The translations under genes and the position numbers were made by a program. Below are positions 7,761 through 15,260 of a DNA stretch of 64,000 bases, piece after piece; the stretch's first letter is position 1, and each line of letters opens with the position of its first letter. The stretch spans positions 62,001 through 126,000 of IMG/VR virus record IMGVR_UViG_3300033143_002031. One strand, written 5' to 3'. Under the pieces are notes generated by a model. The model saw only the letters and a list, made by a program, of their open reading frames with translations, did not search any database and had not been told where the DNA came from. Source of the DNA: a virus.

Positions 7761-8785
7761 GGAAAACTCTCTTCACGAGGTCCAAGAGGCGAACCCTGAA
7801 GGAAGAGGCGGCCGGCGTCCCCCGTGCGATCGACATCATGGGGCAGTCCAAGGGGCTCTCCTACAAGGGGGCAACCATCGGCCGCATCCCGAACGCCTAC
7901 GTGGTCTACGCCACCAAGACGGACGGGGAGAAGACCGAGGTCGCCCGGTACTACTTCCAGGACGACAAGGCACGGGCGAAGCGCCACGCGAAGTGGGATG
8001 CCGAGAGCACCCTGAAGTCCCTGAAGCGCACTCTCGGTCTGTCCGAGGCGACCTATGAGGTGGATGCGAAAGCTCGGGCCGAGGCCAACCGTATCTGGGA
8101 CTCGATCATCTCCTACGTGAGGGGCCTCGACGGGGACTATGATTCGGTGGTCTGGACCCGCGACGGCATGATGACGATCTACCCGGTGCACACCAAGGTC
8201 CCCTACGGCATGAAGGTGTACCTTGGGCCACGGGGGATGACATCGGGCTACGGGACCGGCTCGCAGGGTAACGTCCTGGTCATCGGCAGCGTACTGTTGC
8301 ACCCGAAGGACACGACGTACCTCGACACTCGCATCACGTCCGCCTCGCTCAGGCATACGTTCGTCCACGAGTACGTTCACCACCTCGATCACATGCGTCG
8401 AGGAAAACTCCCGGACCGGCACGCCATGAGGGCTGCTCACGCTGGTGACATCGCGGGCTACCTCCGCACGCCCGAGGAGTTCAACGCCTGGTATCAGGAA
8501 ACGGCGCAGGCGGCAGAGGACAGCATCGCCGGAAAGATCAAGGTCATCGAGAGGTTCCGCTCGGTGGGCAAGGACGCGCTCGTCGTGAAGGTGGTGGCAG
8601 CCCTCCATCGGGACGTTGCCTCGTTCCCCGCGTTCCTGAAGTTCGTGGAGAAGCACAACGAGGCCGGGGACACCCTCGCGGTGCTGAAGGGCTCGAAGTG
8701 GGAGCGGAAGTGGCTCAAGCGGATGCACACGCTCTACCGGGGCCTGAAGCCGAAGGTGATGTCCATGTCGGCGGGGTCCAAGTGA
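7757..8785 (+). CDS. HEXXH metalloprotease-like protein with N-terminal L-x-E motif
   Basis: 342 aa. N-terminus MRKTLFTRSKRRTLKEEA is the shared motif. Residues 199-212 read RHTFVHEYVHHLDHM, a zincin HEXXH helix (H204, E205, H208), within a segment that also has YGTGSQGNVLVIGS. This predicts a zinc peptidase; the third ligand is not certain. Positively charged C-terminal helices follow. If targeted to the capsid it could be injected with DNA. Alternatively it could itself process head proteins, though it does not resemble the serine-type prohead proteases. Confidence 0.75.
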   Translation: MRKTLFTRSKRRTLKEEAAGVPRAIDIMGQSKGLSYKGATIGRIPNAYVVYATKTDGEKTEVARYYFQDDKARAKRHAKWDAESTLKSLKRTLGLSEATYEVDAKARAEANRIWDSIISYVRGLDGDYDSVVWTRDGMMTIYPVHTKVPYGMKVYLGPRGMTSGYGTGSQGNVLVIGSVLLHPKDTTYLDTRITSASLRHTFVHEYVHHLDHMRRGKLPDRHAMRAAHAGDIAGYLRTPEEFNAWYQETAQAAEDSIAGKIKVIERFRSVGKDALVVKVVAALHRDVASFPAFLKFVEKHNEAGDTLAVLKGSKWERKWLKRMHTLYRGLKPKVMSMSAGSK

Positions 8786-9141
8786 AAACTCTCTTCACCG
8801 AGGCCGAGCGAGCCGCCCTCTTGGAGGGCACCATCTGGCATCCGAGTCGCTCTTCGAGAAAACGGATGCGGCGCGTGCCCGGCCCGATCACGGACCCGAA
8901 CGAGGAGCCGCTGGGGTACAAGGTCGTGGGTTCGACCCTCTATGGCCGCGCGAGAGTCGTGTTGGACGGCCGGCGTATGATCCGGATTTACGAGTGGATC
9001 GACACCATGGGCTCAGAGGGCGGCCACGGGTGGAGGAAGGTCAAGAGGAAGGCCGAGCGGAACGAGGTGAAGAAGGCCCCGGGCAAGTGGGTCGACTTCA
9101 AGCCTGCGCTGGCTGCCTATCGGAAGGTCTACGAGCCATGA
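8782..9141 (+). CDS. L-x-E motif protein, 119 aa
   Basis: GTG start. MKTLFTEAERAALLEG at the N-terminus, then a basic protein with RKVKRKAERNEVKKAP. No domain recognised; ATGA overlap with the next gene. Confidence 0.7.
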   Translation: MKTLFTEAERAALLEGTIWHPSRSSRKRMRRVPGPITDPNEEPLGYKVVGSTLYGRARVVLDGRRMIRIYEWIDTMGSEGGHGWRKVKRKAERNEVKKAPGKWVDFKPALAAYRKVYEP

Positions 9142-9737
9142 GGAAAACTCTCTTCACGGCGGCGCAGCGGGTGGCTCTGAGGGAGTCGGCAGGTGACCCG
9201 TTCGTTGGCCTATCGCCTGAGCTACAGGAAGCGATGCGTCGGTTCGCGGAGCACCTCGCCTTTTGGATGGGCAACACCAGCAAGTACAGCGTCAAGGAAC
9301 TGCTCAAGATCTGGAAGGACAGCCCCGAGTTGCGAGCGTGGCTCAAGCGCCACGTCAACCTGGCGTCCTACACGCTCTACTACGGCACCACGACCAACGA
9401 TCGAAAGCTCCACGTAGGGGCCGCATGGAAGGGACCATCGGGCACTCAGCACTGGAGCACCGACCCTCATCGGTCGAGAGGGTTCGCAGGGCTCAATGGC
9501 AGGGTTGGGGGCTGGCCCAAGCCAGGTGGTGTACTCGTGCAGGCCCATGCGGCAGCGGCAGCGGTGATCGTTGACGTGGACCGTTTCAGCCACGTCTGCG
9601 GTCTGCACCGCGCCTCGTTCTCGAAGCTCATGACCAAGAACGACCCGAAGGAGATGTTCAGCGGCGAAGCCTACGAGGCCGAGGTGATAACGACCTCTGC
9701 CGTCAAGGGGAAGGTCACCGAGGTCGAGTGGTTCTGA
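9138..9737 (+). CDS. Putative ADP-ribosyltransferase with N-terminal L-x-E motif
   Basis: 199 aa. N-terminus MRKTLFTAAQRVALRESA. The body has the spaced signature of ADP-ribosyltransferase folds: an aromatic-Gly step (ASYTLYYGTT, residues 77-86), an STS-like strand (HWSTDPHRSRGFAG, 105-118) and a late ExE (YEAEVIT, 179-185). The first-position Arg of the classical R-S-E triad is not obvious (Tyr81 or His72 nearby). T4 Alt, the known head-packaged phage ADP-ribosyltransferase, has the same N-terminal logic. Fold call is inference. Confidence 0.55.
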   Translation: MRKTLFTAAQRVALRESAGDPFVGLSPELQEAMRRFAEHLAFWMGNTSKYSVKELLKIWKDSPELRAWLKRHVNLASYTLYYGTTTNDRKLHVGAAWKGPSGTQHWSTDPHRSRGFAGLNGRVGGWPKPGGVLVQAHAAAAAVIVDVDRFSHVCGLHRASFSKLMTKNDPKEMFSGEAYEAEVITTSAVKGKVTEVEWF

Positions 9738-9747
9738 TCAACCCCGT

Positions 9748-9776
9748 GCGACCAATGGTCGCACCTGGAAAACTCC
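9748..9776 (+). promoter_or_regulatory. Palindrome plus GGAAAACTCC unit, copy A
   Basis: GCGACCAATGGTCGC (9748-9762), ACCT, then GGAAAACTCC (9767-9776). With TACAGT at 9790-9795 (13-nt gap) it forms a class II promoter whose start falls on the ATG at 9803 (leaderless). The whole 29-bp unit recurs exactly at 10066-10094. Confidence 0.75.
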
Positions 9777-9802
9777 CCGGCCCCCGTGGTACAGTCCCCC
9801 TC

Positions 9803-10054
9803 ATGAAGACGATCTTCACCGAGGCAGCGCGCCAGGCGCTTTATGAGGCGGCCCCTGTGATGGTGACAGTACCTTCGTTGCTGCTCTACCTGAAGCGGGA
9901 AAAGCAGCGTCTAAACGTCGGAATTACAAGTCTAAAACCGACCCAGCGGAAACAAGTGGAGCACACCATTTCGGTCCTCGACAGGATGATCGAGACGGTC
10001 GAGAAGTACAGCAAAAGTGGTAACCACGGAAGCCTGACCTTTCACCGTCCGTGA
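9803..10054 (+). CDS. L-x-E motif protein, 83 aa
   Basis: MKTIFTEAARQALYEAA at the N-terminus; residues after that form a hydrophobic-basic helical protein with no domain. ATG lies 8 nt after the predicted -10, so the message should be leaderless. Fifth N-terminal copy of the motif. Confidence 0.7.
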   Translation: MKTIFTEAARQALYEAAPVMVTVPSLLLYLKREKQRLNVGITSLKPTQRKQVEHTISVLDRMIETVEKYSKSGNHGSLTFHRP

Positions 10055-10065
10055 GCAGCCCTCCT

Positions 10066-10094
10066 GCGACCAATGGTCGCACCTGGAAAACTCC
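10066..10094 (+). promoter_or_regulatory. Palindrome plus GGAAAACTCC unit, copy B
   Basis: Identical 29-bp copy of the unit at 9748. Here it is followed by a class I promoter rather than a class II -10. Confidence 0.75.
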
Positions 10095-10105
10095 TTCGTT
10101 TGCTA

Positions 10106-10135
10106 TTGACTTCTGGCCTAACTATGTGGTACGAC
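10106..10135 (+). promoter_or_regulatory. Class I promoter, leaderless
   Basis: TTTGCTATTGACT, 18-bp spacer ending TATGTGG, TACGAC (10130-10135). ATG 10143 is 8 nt downstream of the -10. Confidence 0.75.
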
Positions 10136-10142
10136 GGCCCAC

Positions 10143-10619
10143 ATGGACGAGTTGCTTGAAGAGGCTCGGGCTGTGACCCTGGACAGCCTGAAGGAGCGCA
10201 GGGCAGTCTTGCCTGGGAAGTGGTATCGCACCTGGCTCCTTCGAGTCACGGGCGGGAGCACAGCGGTCCTGGAGTTCACGTTCGAGGAGTGCGAGACTGT
10301 TCTGGACGCGGTGGGGCAGAGAAACACGGCGCTCCATTGGGAAGAGGTCGAGAGGGCTCACGAGAGGTGCGTCCGGAGAACGGCTCTAGGCGATGACGAT
10401 CTGTACCTCTGCGACAAAGCATTCTACGTCAACCCTATACGGTTCTATGAGGTGTCCCGTCGTGTGAAGGCTCGGACGCAATCGAGCGTGGAGCCCCCTG
10501 AGACCCGGGCTATGAGTCAGCGCTCAGAGTCCGGGCCGCCACGGTTGAGCGGTGAGAAGCTGTTGAAGTCCACGGGGCTACTCGACCAACTCGCTCGATT
10601 GAAGGGCGGGAGCCGTTGA
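10143..10619 (+). CDS. Hypothetical protein, 158 aa
   Basis: Leaderless start set by the promoter. Contains GKWYRTWLLRVTGG and a basic C-terminus; no domain recognised. Confidence 0.7.
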   Translation: MDELLEEARAVTLDSLKERRAVLPGKWYRTWLLRVTGGSTAVLEFTFEECETVLDAVGQRNTALHWEEVERAHERCVRRTALGDDDLYLCDKAFYVNPIRFYEVSRRVKARTQSSVEPPETRAMSQRSESGPPRLSGEKLLKSTGLLDQLARLKGGSR

Positions 10620-10630
10620 CGACCTGACTT

Positions 10631-10659
10631 GGCAAACTCCCTACCCGGCGTGCTATTCT
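10631..10659 (+). promoter_or_regulatory. Class II promoter, leaderless
   Basis: GGCAAACTCC (10631-10640), 13 nt, TATTCT (10654-10659), ATG at 10666. Confidence 0.65.
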
Positions 10660-10665
10660 GAAGAC

Positions 10666-11157
10666 ATGGAGTTCGTGGCCTTCATACGGCCCAAAGGAGA
10701 GTCCGGCCCGGTGCATATCAGCGCCTCGCCTGACCCTCATCGTATGCTGGCAATCCTTCAGGTTGGCAACCCGGCCGAACTCGAACTGATCGGCACCGTG
10801 GATGCTGCCCTCTACCCCGAGTCGTGGTGGCACGACACCCTGAGCCCCTGGCGTCACAGGGACGCCTGGTACCAGCCCAAGGCTCAGGTGCTCTGCCGGG
10901 TCGAGGATGCCCTCACAGGCGCTCTGGAGGCCCCAGAGAGGTTCGACCCACTGGAGGACCCTCCCGAGCCCTCAGACGGCTCTCAGGCCCCTCCTGACCG
11001 TGTTCCTGCCGACCTTCGGACCAAGACCCGAGAGGAACTAGTGGCTGAGAAGTGGGCCTGGCCTGTGGTGGACCCTTACCCACCCGTGAAGACGACCTCG
11101 ATTCCCGTGACCCGTGTCCTACCGCTGATCCGAAAACTCCTGCACGCGGCAGCGTAG
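10666..11157 (+). CDS. Degenerate GIY-YIG (T5orf172/MUG113-like) domain protein, 163 aa
   Basis: Residues 1-45 (FVAFIRPKGESGPVHISASP, then PHRMLAILQVGNP) follow the pattern of MUG113/T5orf172 GIY-YIG domains: a YFI-like strand, GP[IV]KIG, P..RL..LQ.GNP. The KIG is HIS here; the Arg is kept (HRM) but the catalytic Tyr is replaced. Pro-rich linker and a C-terminal basic segment follow. Likely an inactive or diverged nuclease domain; similarity is by eye. Confidence 0.55.
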   Translation: MEFVAFIRPKGESGPVHISASPDPHRMLAILQVGNPAELELIGTVDAALYPESWWHDTLSPWRHRDAWYQPKAQVLCRVEDALTGALEAPERFDPLEDPPEPSDGSQAPPDRVPADLRTKTREELVAEKWAWPVVDPYPPVKTTSIPVTRVLPLIRKLLHAAA

Positions 11158-12050
11158 CCCCTCCAATCACGCCCCTTGCGAACCTCTCACAGAGGCCGCT
11201 TTTCGACCCTTTTCGGCCTTTGCGACTGATTGGTCGCACCCCCAATGATCGAGACCCCAAAGCTAGATCGTGCTGAATTGCCCCTCTCACGGCCCTTGTG
11301 GAGCCCTTCTGCCTGCCCCTGGGACGGACCGCCCTGAGAGTCCTGACGGCCTTTGGTGCGGCCCTCCTGAGCCCTCGAAGATCGGTCTCGCGGAACCCGT
11401 CCCTCGGCCGGCGGAGAAGACCTCCCTCTCTACTCGCGGGCGCAGGAGACCGGCGGGACAGAAGAACGAAGTTCCCCTAAGCACGACTGAGCTACCCCTG
11501 ATACTAGTCCCCCAAGAGAGACCTACGGAGGAGCCTGTGCAGTGGGCTGGCGTTCTGGCCCTTGCGACCTCGTGCGACCTCATGGTCGGCCCGATTTCAC
11601 CAGGTTCCGGGGAGTTTTCATACACTTACGGCCCGGAGTGTCTGAAAACTACCCCTTTTTGGGGGGCCTGAGATCGCGCCTCGCGACGGCCACCCCCGGT
11701 CCTGAAAACTCCCCCATTCCGGGGGGTTCCACGACACGACCGCCAATAGGGGGAGTTTTCAGTGACGCCGCCGCCCTTCGCAGGGAAGCGGGTTCCGATC
11801 TTCCATCCGCCGGCCCTGCGACCTGCCCCTCCTATGGGAGGCACGGGCAGTCGTTGTCGGGTCAGGGGGCGGGGGCTCGCGGGGGCGGCCCCGGGGGCAG
11901 AAGGGTTCTTCCGCTGGCAGAAGGATTCTTCTGATCGGGTGATAGCCCAATGGTATCGGGCACTTAGGTGCTAGCGTTCGGGGACCCGGGACCCTACGAT
12001 GATCGGTCTGGCCCTGGGGCAGGTAGTTTGCTCCTCCGCCCCTACCCCTG
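11158..12050. other. Long non-coding regulatory region with inverted TGAAAACTCC boxes
   Basis: No supported gene. Holds a variant palindrome (11222-11237) and four boxes in two inverted pairs: GGGGAGTTTTCA (from 11612) with TGAAAACTACCCC (from 11643), and TGAAAACTCCCCC (from 11703) with GGGGGAGTTTTCA (to 11761). Around 11940-11995 is a tRNA-like stretch without a usable anticodon arm. Composition is C/G-skewed and unlike the surrounding genes. Confidence 0.6.
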
Positions 12051-12051
12051 G

Positions 12052-12093
12052 TACTATGCCCTTTGACCCGCTAGCCACGCAGCTAACGGGTCA
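12052..12093 (+). promoter_or_regulatory. Promoter -10 with leader hairpin
   Basis: TACTAT (12052-12057) with a weak -35 (TTGCTC). Stem TGACCCG/CGGGTCA with inner TAGC/GCTA (12064-12093), then AGGGAGG before GTG 12111. Confidence 0.5.
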
Positions 12094-12110
12094 GACCAGG
12101 GAGGTAGATC

Positions 12111-12332
12111 GTGGCTAGAGGGACATCACGGAGAGTCCATCTCACGGGCCGAGTGCCGAGGGAGGGTAGGCCACTGCTCTGGGCCTTCGGCTACGCGGAC
12201 TACGGGGACCTGTTCGAGGTCGAGCCCGAGAGCGCCCGGCAGATGGTGAAGCGCGGGCAGTTCGACCCGAGCGACCTGGCGTCGGTGTGCCGGCTCTGGT
12301 GCAAGCGCCACGGACACGAGGCCGAGCGATGA
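12111..12332 (+). CDS. Small putative DNA-binding protein, 73 aa
   Basis: GTG start after GGGAGGTAGATC. Residues 25-60 (YADYGDLFEVEPESARQMVK) resemble a MerR/excisionase-like helix-turn-helix. It lies inside the cluster of inverted TGAAAACTCC boxes, so it is a candidate for the protein that binds them (inference). Confidence 0.6.
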   Translation: MARGTSRRVHLTGRVPREGRPLLWAFGYADYGDLFEVEPESARQMVKRGQFDPSDLASVCRLWCKRHGHEAER

Positions 12333-12643
12333 GGTTGAAAACTCCAGGCAACCCGCCTACGATCCCCGGGCCGGCGGTGCCTCCTTCCCGAACCCCCCTG
12401 GGAGGTGGGGTGTCGCCGGCATCTGGCACCCACTGCGTGTGCGGTCGACGAAAACTCAAGGGTTCCGGGCACCTACCCCGCGACCCCGTCACGGTGGCCA
12501 TCACGCAACGCCTTGAAACCATTAGAGAATCGCGCATCACGATCACCACCACGCCCCCGATCGACCTGCCTGCCCTCGCGGCCCTGCACCAAGAGGAGCA
12601 GGAGCTACGCGCGAAGCTGGTTCACATCGCGCACGCGAAGTAG
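12329..12643 (+). CDS. Hypothetical protein, 104 aa
   Basis: ATGA overlap with the previous gene. Pro-rich N-terminal half, helical C-terminal half (LPALAALHQEEQELRAKLVH). Two AAAACTC boxes fall inside the coding sequence (12338, 12452). Confidence 0.55.
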   Translation: MRLKTPGNPPTIPGPAVPPSRTPLGGGVSPASGTHCVCGRRKLKGSGHLPRDPVTVAITQRLETIRESRITITTTPPIDLPALAALHQEEQELRAKLVHIAHAK

Positions 12644-12978
12644 GTTTGCCCGGCCCCCGATCTCGGGGCCGCACCCCCGTCGACCTCGACCCTCGATCTC
12701 TCCTCTCGATCTCCGCCCCCGTGCCAGGGAGTTTTCACCAATGGGGGGTACCCCCCGCCTGCCGCCCACAAAAACTACCACTCCGGTTCGTCGGTCTAGT
12801 GGGAGTTTTCGGTGCGCCCGACCCCCGTGCGTCTTGAGGAGGACCCTGTCAATAGCATAGATGAATGCCATTGACCTCCCGACCTGCTCTGCCCGAGAGC
12901 CCCCGGGGCGCCCAAGACCAGAGAGCCCACCCCCCGCGCATACCGCGCCCTCTAAGTCAAGAGCATCCATGATTGCCC
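12644..12978. other. Non-coding stretch with further boxes and an inverted -35 motif
   Basis: GGGAGTTTTC boxes (from 12728 and 12802), AAAAACTACC (from 12770) and an inverted repeat GTCAATAGCA...TGCCATTGAC (12848-12875), i.e. two copies of the TGCTATTGAC promoter motif facing each other. No gene seen. Confidence 0.5.
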
Positions 12979-13024
12979 TTGACACTGCCCTCCCTTTGGG
13001 GTAGGCTGGGTCCTCGCATGCGAG
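12979..13024 (+). promoter_or_regulatory. Class I promoter with 5' palindrome
   Basis: TTGACA (12979-12984), 17 bp, TAGGCT (13002-13007); palindrome CTCGCATGCGAG (13013-13024) at the predicted start; gene at 13040. Confidence 0.75.
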
Positions 13025-13039
13025 TTTGAGGCAGACCAT

Positions 13040-13309
13040 ATGAATCCGGACAGGCGAGTCGAGGATCGGTACGACTACGACGGGTCGTGCAGACCTGGGG
13101 CGTGGACATGGGCCAGTCAGAAAAAGTTCTCCGTGGCCATATTCCAGTGGAGGAAGAAGGTCGGAGGCGGACTGAAGCGCGGCAAGGCTGTCTACCGCGT
13201 CCACGGTTGGGTGAGCGATCCGAAGAGCGTGTACCGACGGGCCGAAGAAGTCTGCGTTCTCCTGGAGAGTGGTGGCGCTCTGGAGAAGAAAGGCGAGAGC
13301 GTGCCATGA
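13040..13309 (+). CDS. Hypothetical basic protein, 89 aa
   Basis: First gene after the promoter, GAGGCAG upstream. Contains KAVYRVHGWVSDPKSVYRRA, a pattern common in small phage proteins; function unknown. Confidence 0.7.
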   Translation: MNPDRRVEDRYDYDGSCRPGAWTWASQKKFSVAIFQWRKKVGGGLKRGKAVYRVHGWVSDPKSVYRRAEEVCVLLESGGALEKKGESVP

Positions 13310-13503
13310 GTAAGATTGAGATCGTCCTGCTGGTCCTCGCCGGGGCCTTCGTGGTCTACATGGCCGTCCTCTCGGTGGTGGGGGACGAGGCCCATGCCGA
13401 GGGGGCGGACGGTGAGCAGGCGTGCTGGGACTACCACAGGGACATCACGGGACGGCTCCGGCAGACCGAGAGCCCCTACGTCGATGAGACAGGAGCACCA
13501 TGA
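13306..13503 (+). CDS. Small membrane or exported protein, 65 aa
   Basis: ATGA overlap. Hydrophobic segment IEIVLLVLAGAFVVYMAVL (residues 4-22) followed by DEAHAEG, either a membrane anchor or a signal peptide with an A-x-A site. Confidence 0.65.
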   Translation: MSKIEIVLLVLAGAFVVYMAVLSVVGDEAHAEGADGEQACWDYHRDITGRLRQTESPYVDETGAP

Positions 13504-14021
13504 GCGATGAGAAGGACATCAGCCTTGGGTGGGGCTCGGTACCAATCGGCCACAACGAGGGCAGAGCGCTCGACACAGGAGAAATTCACAGGGCTCCGTT
13601 GCTGCGCCGCATCGAGGGGCTTGAAGCCGAGGTGGAACGGCTGAAGGTCGCAGCGAAGAAGCCGCGAGAACCCAGTGCGTGCGACAATGCCATCGACAAG
13701 ATCGCTGTCATCTGCGGCTGCCCCGAGTGGGAGTACGCCGCCCAAGTGATACGCGATGTCAAAGCCCTTCGCGCCGAGCTTACCGAGCGCACCACCGACC
13801 GCGATGTTACGGCCCGCGCCGCTGCCGCCCTCCGTGCCGAGGTGAAGCGGCTGACGGGGCTGTGCATCGACGCGGCCCGTATCGGGTATGAGGCCGGGCA
13901 CCATGACACGGTCGAGAGCCGGTATGCCGATCCGCGTGAGATTGCCGAGGACATCGTTGGAGACCTGATCACCGACGCCCGCGCCGCGCCGTCCGAGGGA
14001 GGCAACGATGATCAAGCGTGA
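13500..14021 (+). CDS. Coiled-coil protein, 173 aa
   Basis: ATGA overlap. Helical heptads (RRIEGLEAEVERLKVAAKK and TARAAAALRAEVKRL). Shares the AAALRAEVKRL type of segment with the gene at 14204. Function unknown. Confidence 0.7.
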   Translation: MSDEKDISLGWGSVPIGHNEGRALDTGEIHRAPLLRRIEGLEAEVERLKVAAKKPREPSACDNAIDKIAVICGCPEWEYAAQVIRDVKALRAELTERTTDRDVTARAAAALRAEVKRLTGLCIDAARIGYEAGHHDTVESRYADPREIAEDIVGDLITDARAAPSEGGNDDQA

Positions 14022-14211
14022 GACTGATGAGGCCAAGCGGACAGCGTGCGCTACAGCCGCGCGTGTTCTTGGGCTGGTAAAACCGAGGCATCTCTCCATA
14101 ACTGACGACGGGGAAGTGACGCCTGTACCGAGCACAAAGGCCGAATCACGGAGGGAGGCGTGGAAAGAGTTGCTCGGTGAACTGGCTCAGAGAGGGGGCG
14201 GCGATGGGTGA
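14008..14211 (+). CDS. Hypothetical protein, 67 aa
   Basis: Starts inside the end of the previous gene (GGAGGCAACG before ATG). Helical; ends near the next start. No domain. Confidence 0.6.
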   Translation: MIKRETDEAKRTACATAARVLGLVKPRHLSITDDGEVTPVPSTKAESRREAWKELLGELAQRGGGDG

Positions 14212-14575
14212 ACAAAAACAGATAGACAGTGAACGTTTGCAGTGGCAGGTCGCGGCCGAGGAGGCGGGCCGAACGGTGCAGTCCCTTCAAGCTCAGATCA
14301 GCCGGCTGAAGAAGGAGCATGCTGGGGCCATGGCTGTGCTGCGGAGAGAGCAAGAGATTCGTACAGGCATGGTGGACACTATTGTTACTCTCCGCGCCGA
14401 GGTGAAGAGGCTACAGGCGTTGCCTGACCGGATGCGTGAGATGGCTCGTAATGAGGCCCTCCGCGCCGCAGCGGCTCACGACTGCGCCGACTATGACAGC
14501 GAGTCCCACCACCTTGGGAGGGCGTCGATTCTCCGCGCCGCGCTGTCTGACGACGAGAGCAGTGATGCCTTATGA
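14204..14575 (+). CDS. Coiled-coil protein, 123 aa
   Basis: Long heptad helix (AQISRLKKEHAGAMAVLRRE, then TLRAEVKRLQALPDRM). Probably a duplicate or module-sharing relative of the 13500 gene. Confidence 0.65.
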   Translation: MGEQKQIDSERLQWQVAAEEAGRTVQSLQAQISRLKKEHAGAMAVLRREQEIRTGMVDTIVTLRAEVKRLQALPDRMREMARNEALRAAAAHDCADYDSESHHLGRASILRAALSDDESSDAL

Positions 14576-14801
14576 CGCCGAGCGACTGAGCCGACTCCTG
14601 GAGGTGCGGTTCGTCTCTCCGACCGAGGCCCTGAAGACCGCGCTCGCTGTCAAGTACCCGCACGAGGAGATTGTGGTCGAGTACGTCGGCGACCTCACCT
14701 ACCACGTCACGGTCCCCCTGTGCTTGGACCCGCACGAGGTCTGGCTCAAGGTCAAGGACGTGATGCCCGTGACCATTCGAGTCGAGGTCAGGCACCCGTG
14801 A
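14565..14801 (+). CDS. Hypothetical protein, 78 aa
   Basis: Start at ATG 14565, overlapping the previous gene. Compact alpha/beta (LLEVRFVSPTEALKTALAV). No domain recognised. Confidence 0.6.
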   Translation: MPYDAERLSRLLEVRFVSPTEALKTALAVKYPHEEIVVEYVGDLTYHVTVPLCLDPHEVWLKVKDVMPVTIRVEVRHP

Positions 14802-15106
14802 ACCAGGGAACGAGCTACCGGAACGACGACACGGGAAACTGGTTCGATGATCCCCGAGTGGGCGTCGACCGTGGCGTGACCGCGATGGGGGACGAGCGGT
14901 TGACTTGGGACGCGGCGCTGTTCGCCAAGCACGGCTTCGCGACGTGGGCGGTGTGGGTCGACGGGGAGGACAGCGGCATCCAGGTGTGTGGCAGTTCGGC
15001 GACGGGTACACGGAGGCGCCTCAAGCTCCAGTGGGAGAACCAGACGAGCGAGCCGTTCCCGGGGCACCGCGTGTGCGTGCTGCGCTACCTGGAGACGGAA
15101 GGGTAG
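14798..15106 (+). CDS. Hypothetical protein, 102 aa
   Basis: GTGA overlap. Contains SGIQVCGSSATGTRRRLKL; unknown. Confidence 0.6.
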   Translation: MNQGTSYRNDDTGNWFDDPRVGVDRGVTAMGDERLTWDAALFAKHGFATWAVWVDGEDSGIQVCGSSATGTRRRLKLQWENQTSEPFPGHRVCVLRYLETEG

Positions 15107-15131
15107 CCGGGCTGCCCGTGCCGGAGGGGGA

Positions 15132-15260
15132 ATGATCGAAGAGGAACGGTGCCCGCGTTGTGGCCGCGCTGCCATTGTCGTGGTGGGGGCACACTGGGCC
15201 TGCCTGTGGTGCGGCTTGATCGTGGCGATGTCTCGGCCTCCCGTGCCGGAGGTGGAGTGA
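15132..15260 (+). CDS. Zinc-ribbon microprotein, 42 aa
   Basis: GGAGGGGGA before ATG. CPRCGRAAIVVVGAHWACLWCG is a classical CxxC-x13-CxxC ribbon. TGATG coupling to the next gene. Confidence 0.65.
   Translation: MIEEERCPRCGRAAIVVVGAHWACLWCGLIVAMSRPPVPEVE

Noticed and set aside
7724-8728. Minus-strand open frame of 334 codons
   Set aside because: Exact antisense of the HEXXH protease gene; no ribosome site, His/Val/Arg-rich shadow composition typical of high-GC antisense frames.
11932-11995. tRNA-like sequence (TAGCCCAATGGTATCGGGCA and GTTCGGGG)
   Set aside because: A D-arm-like hairpin is there, but no 7-nt anticodon loop and no matching acceptor; at best a remnant.
12329-12643. Whether AAAACTC boxes in genes mark promoters
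   Set aside because: AAAACTC also arises from K-T codons (AAA ACT C) at the start of the MKTLFTE genes, so box counts inside coding sequence were not used as evidence.
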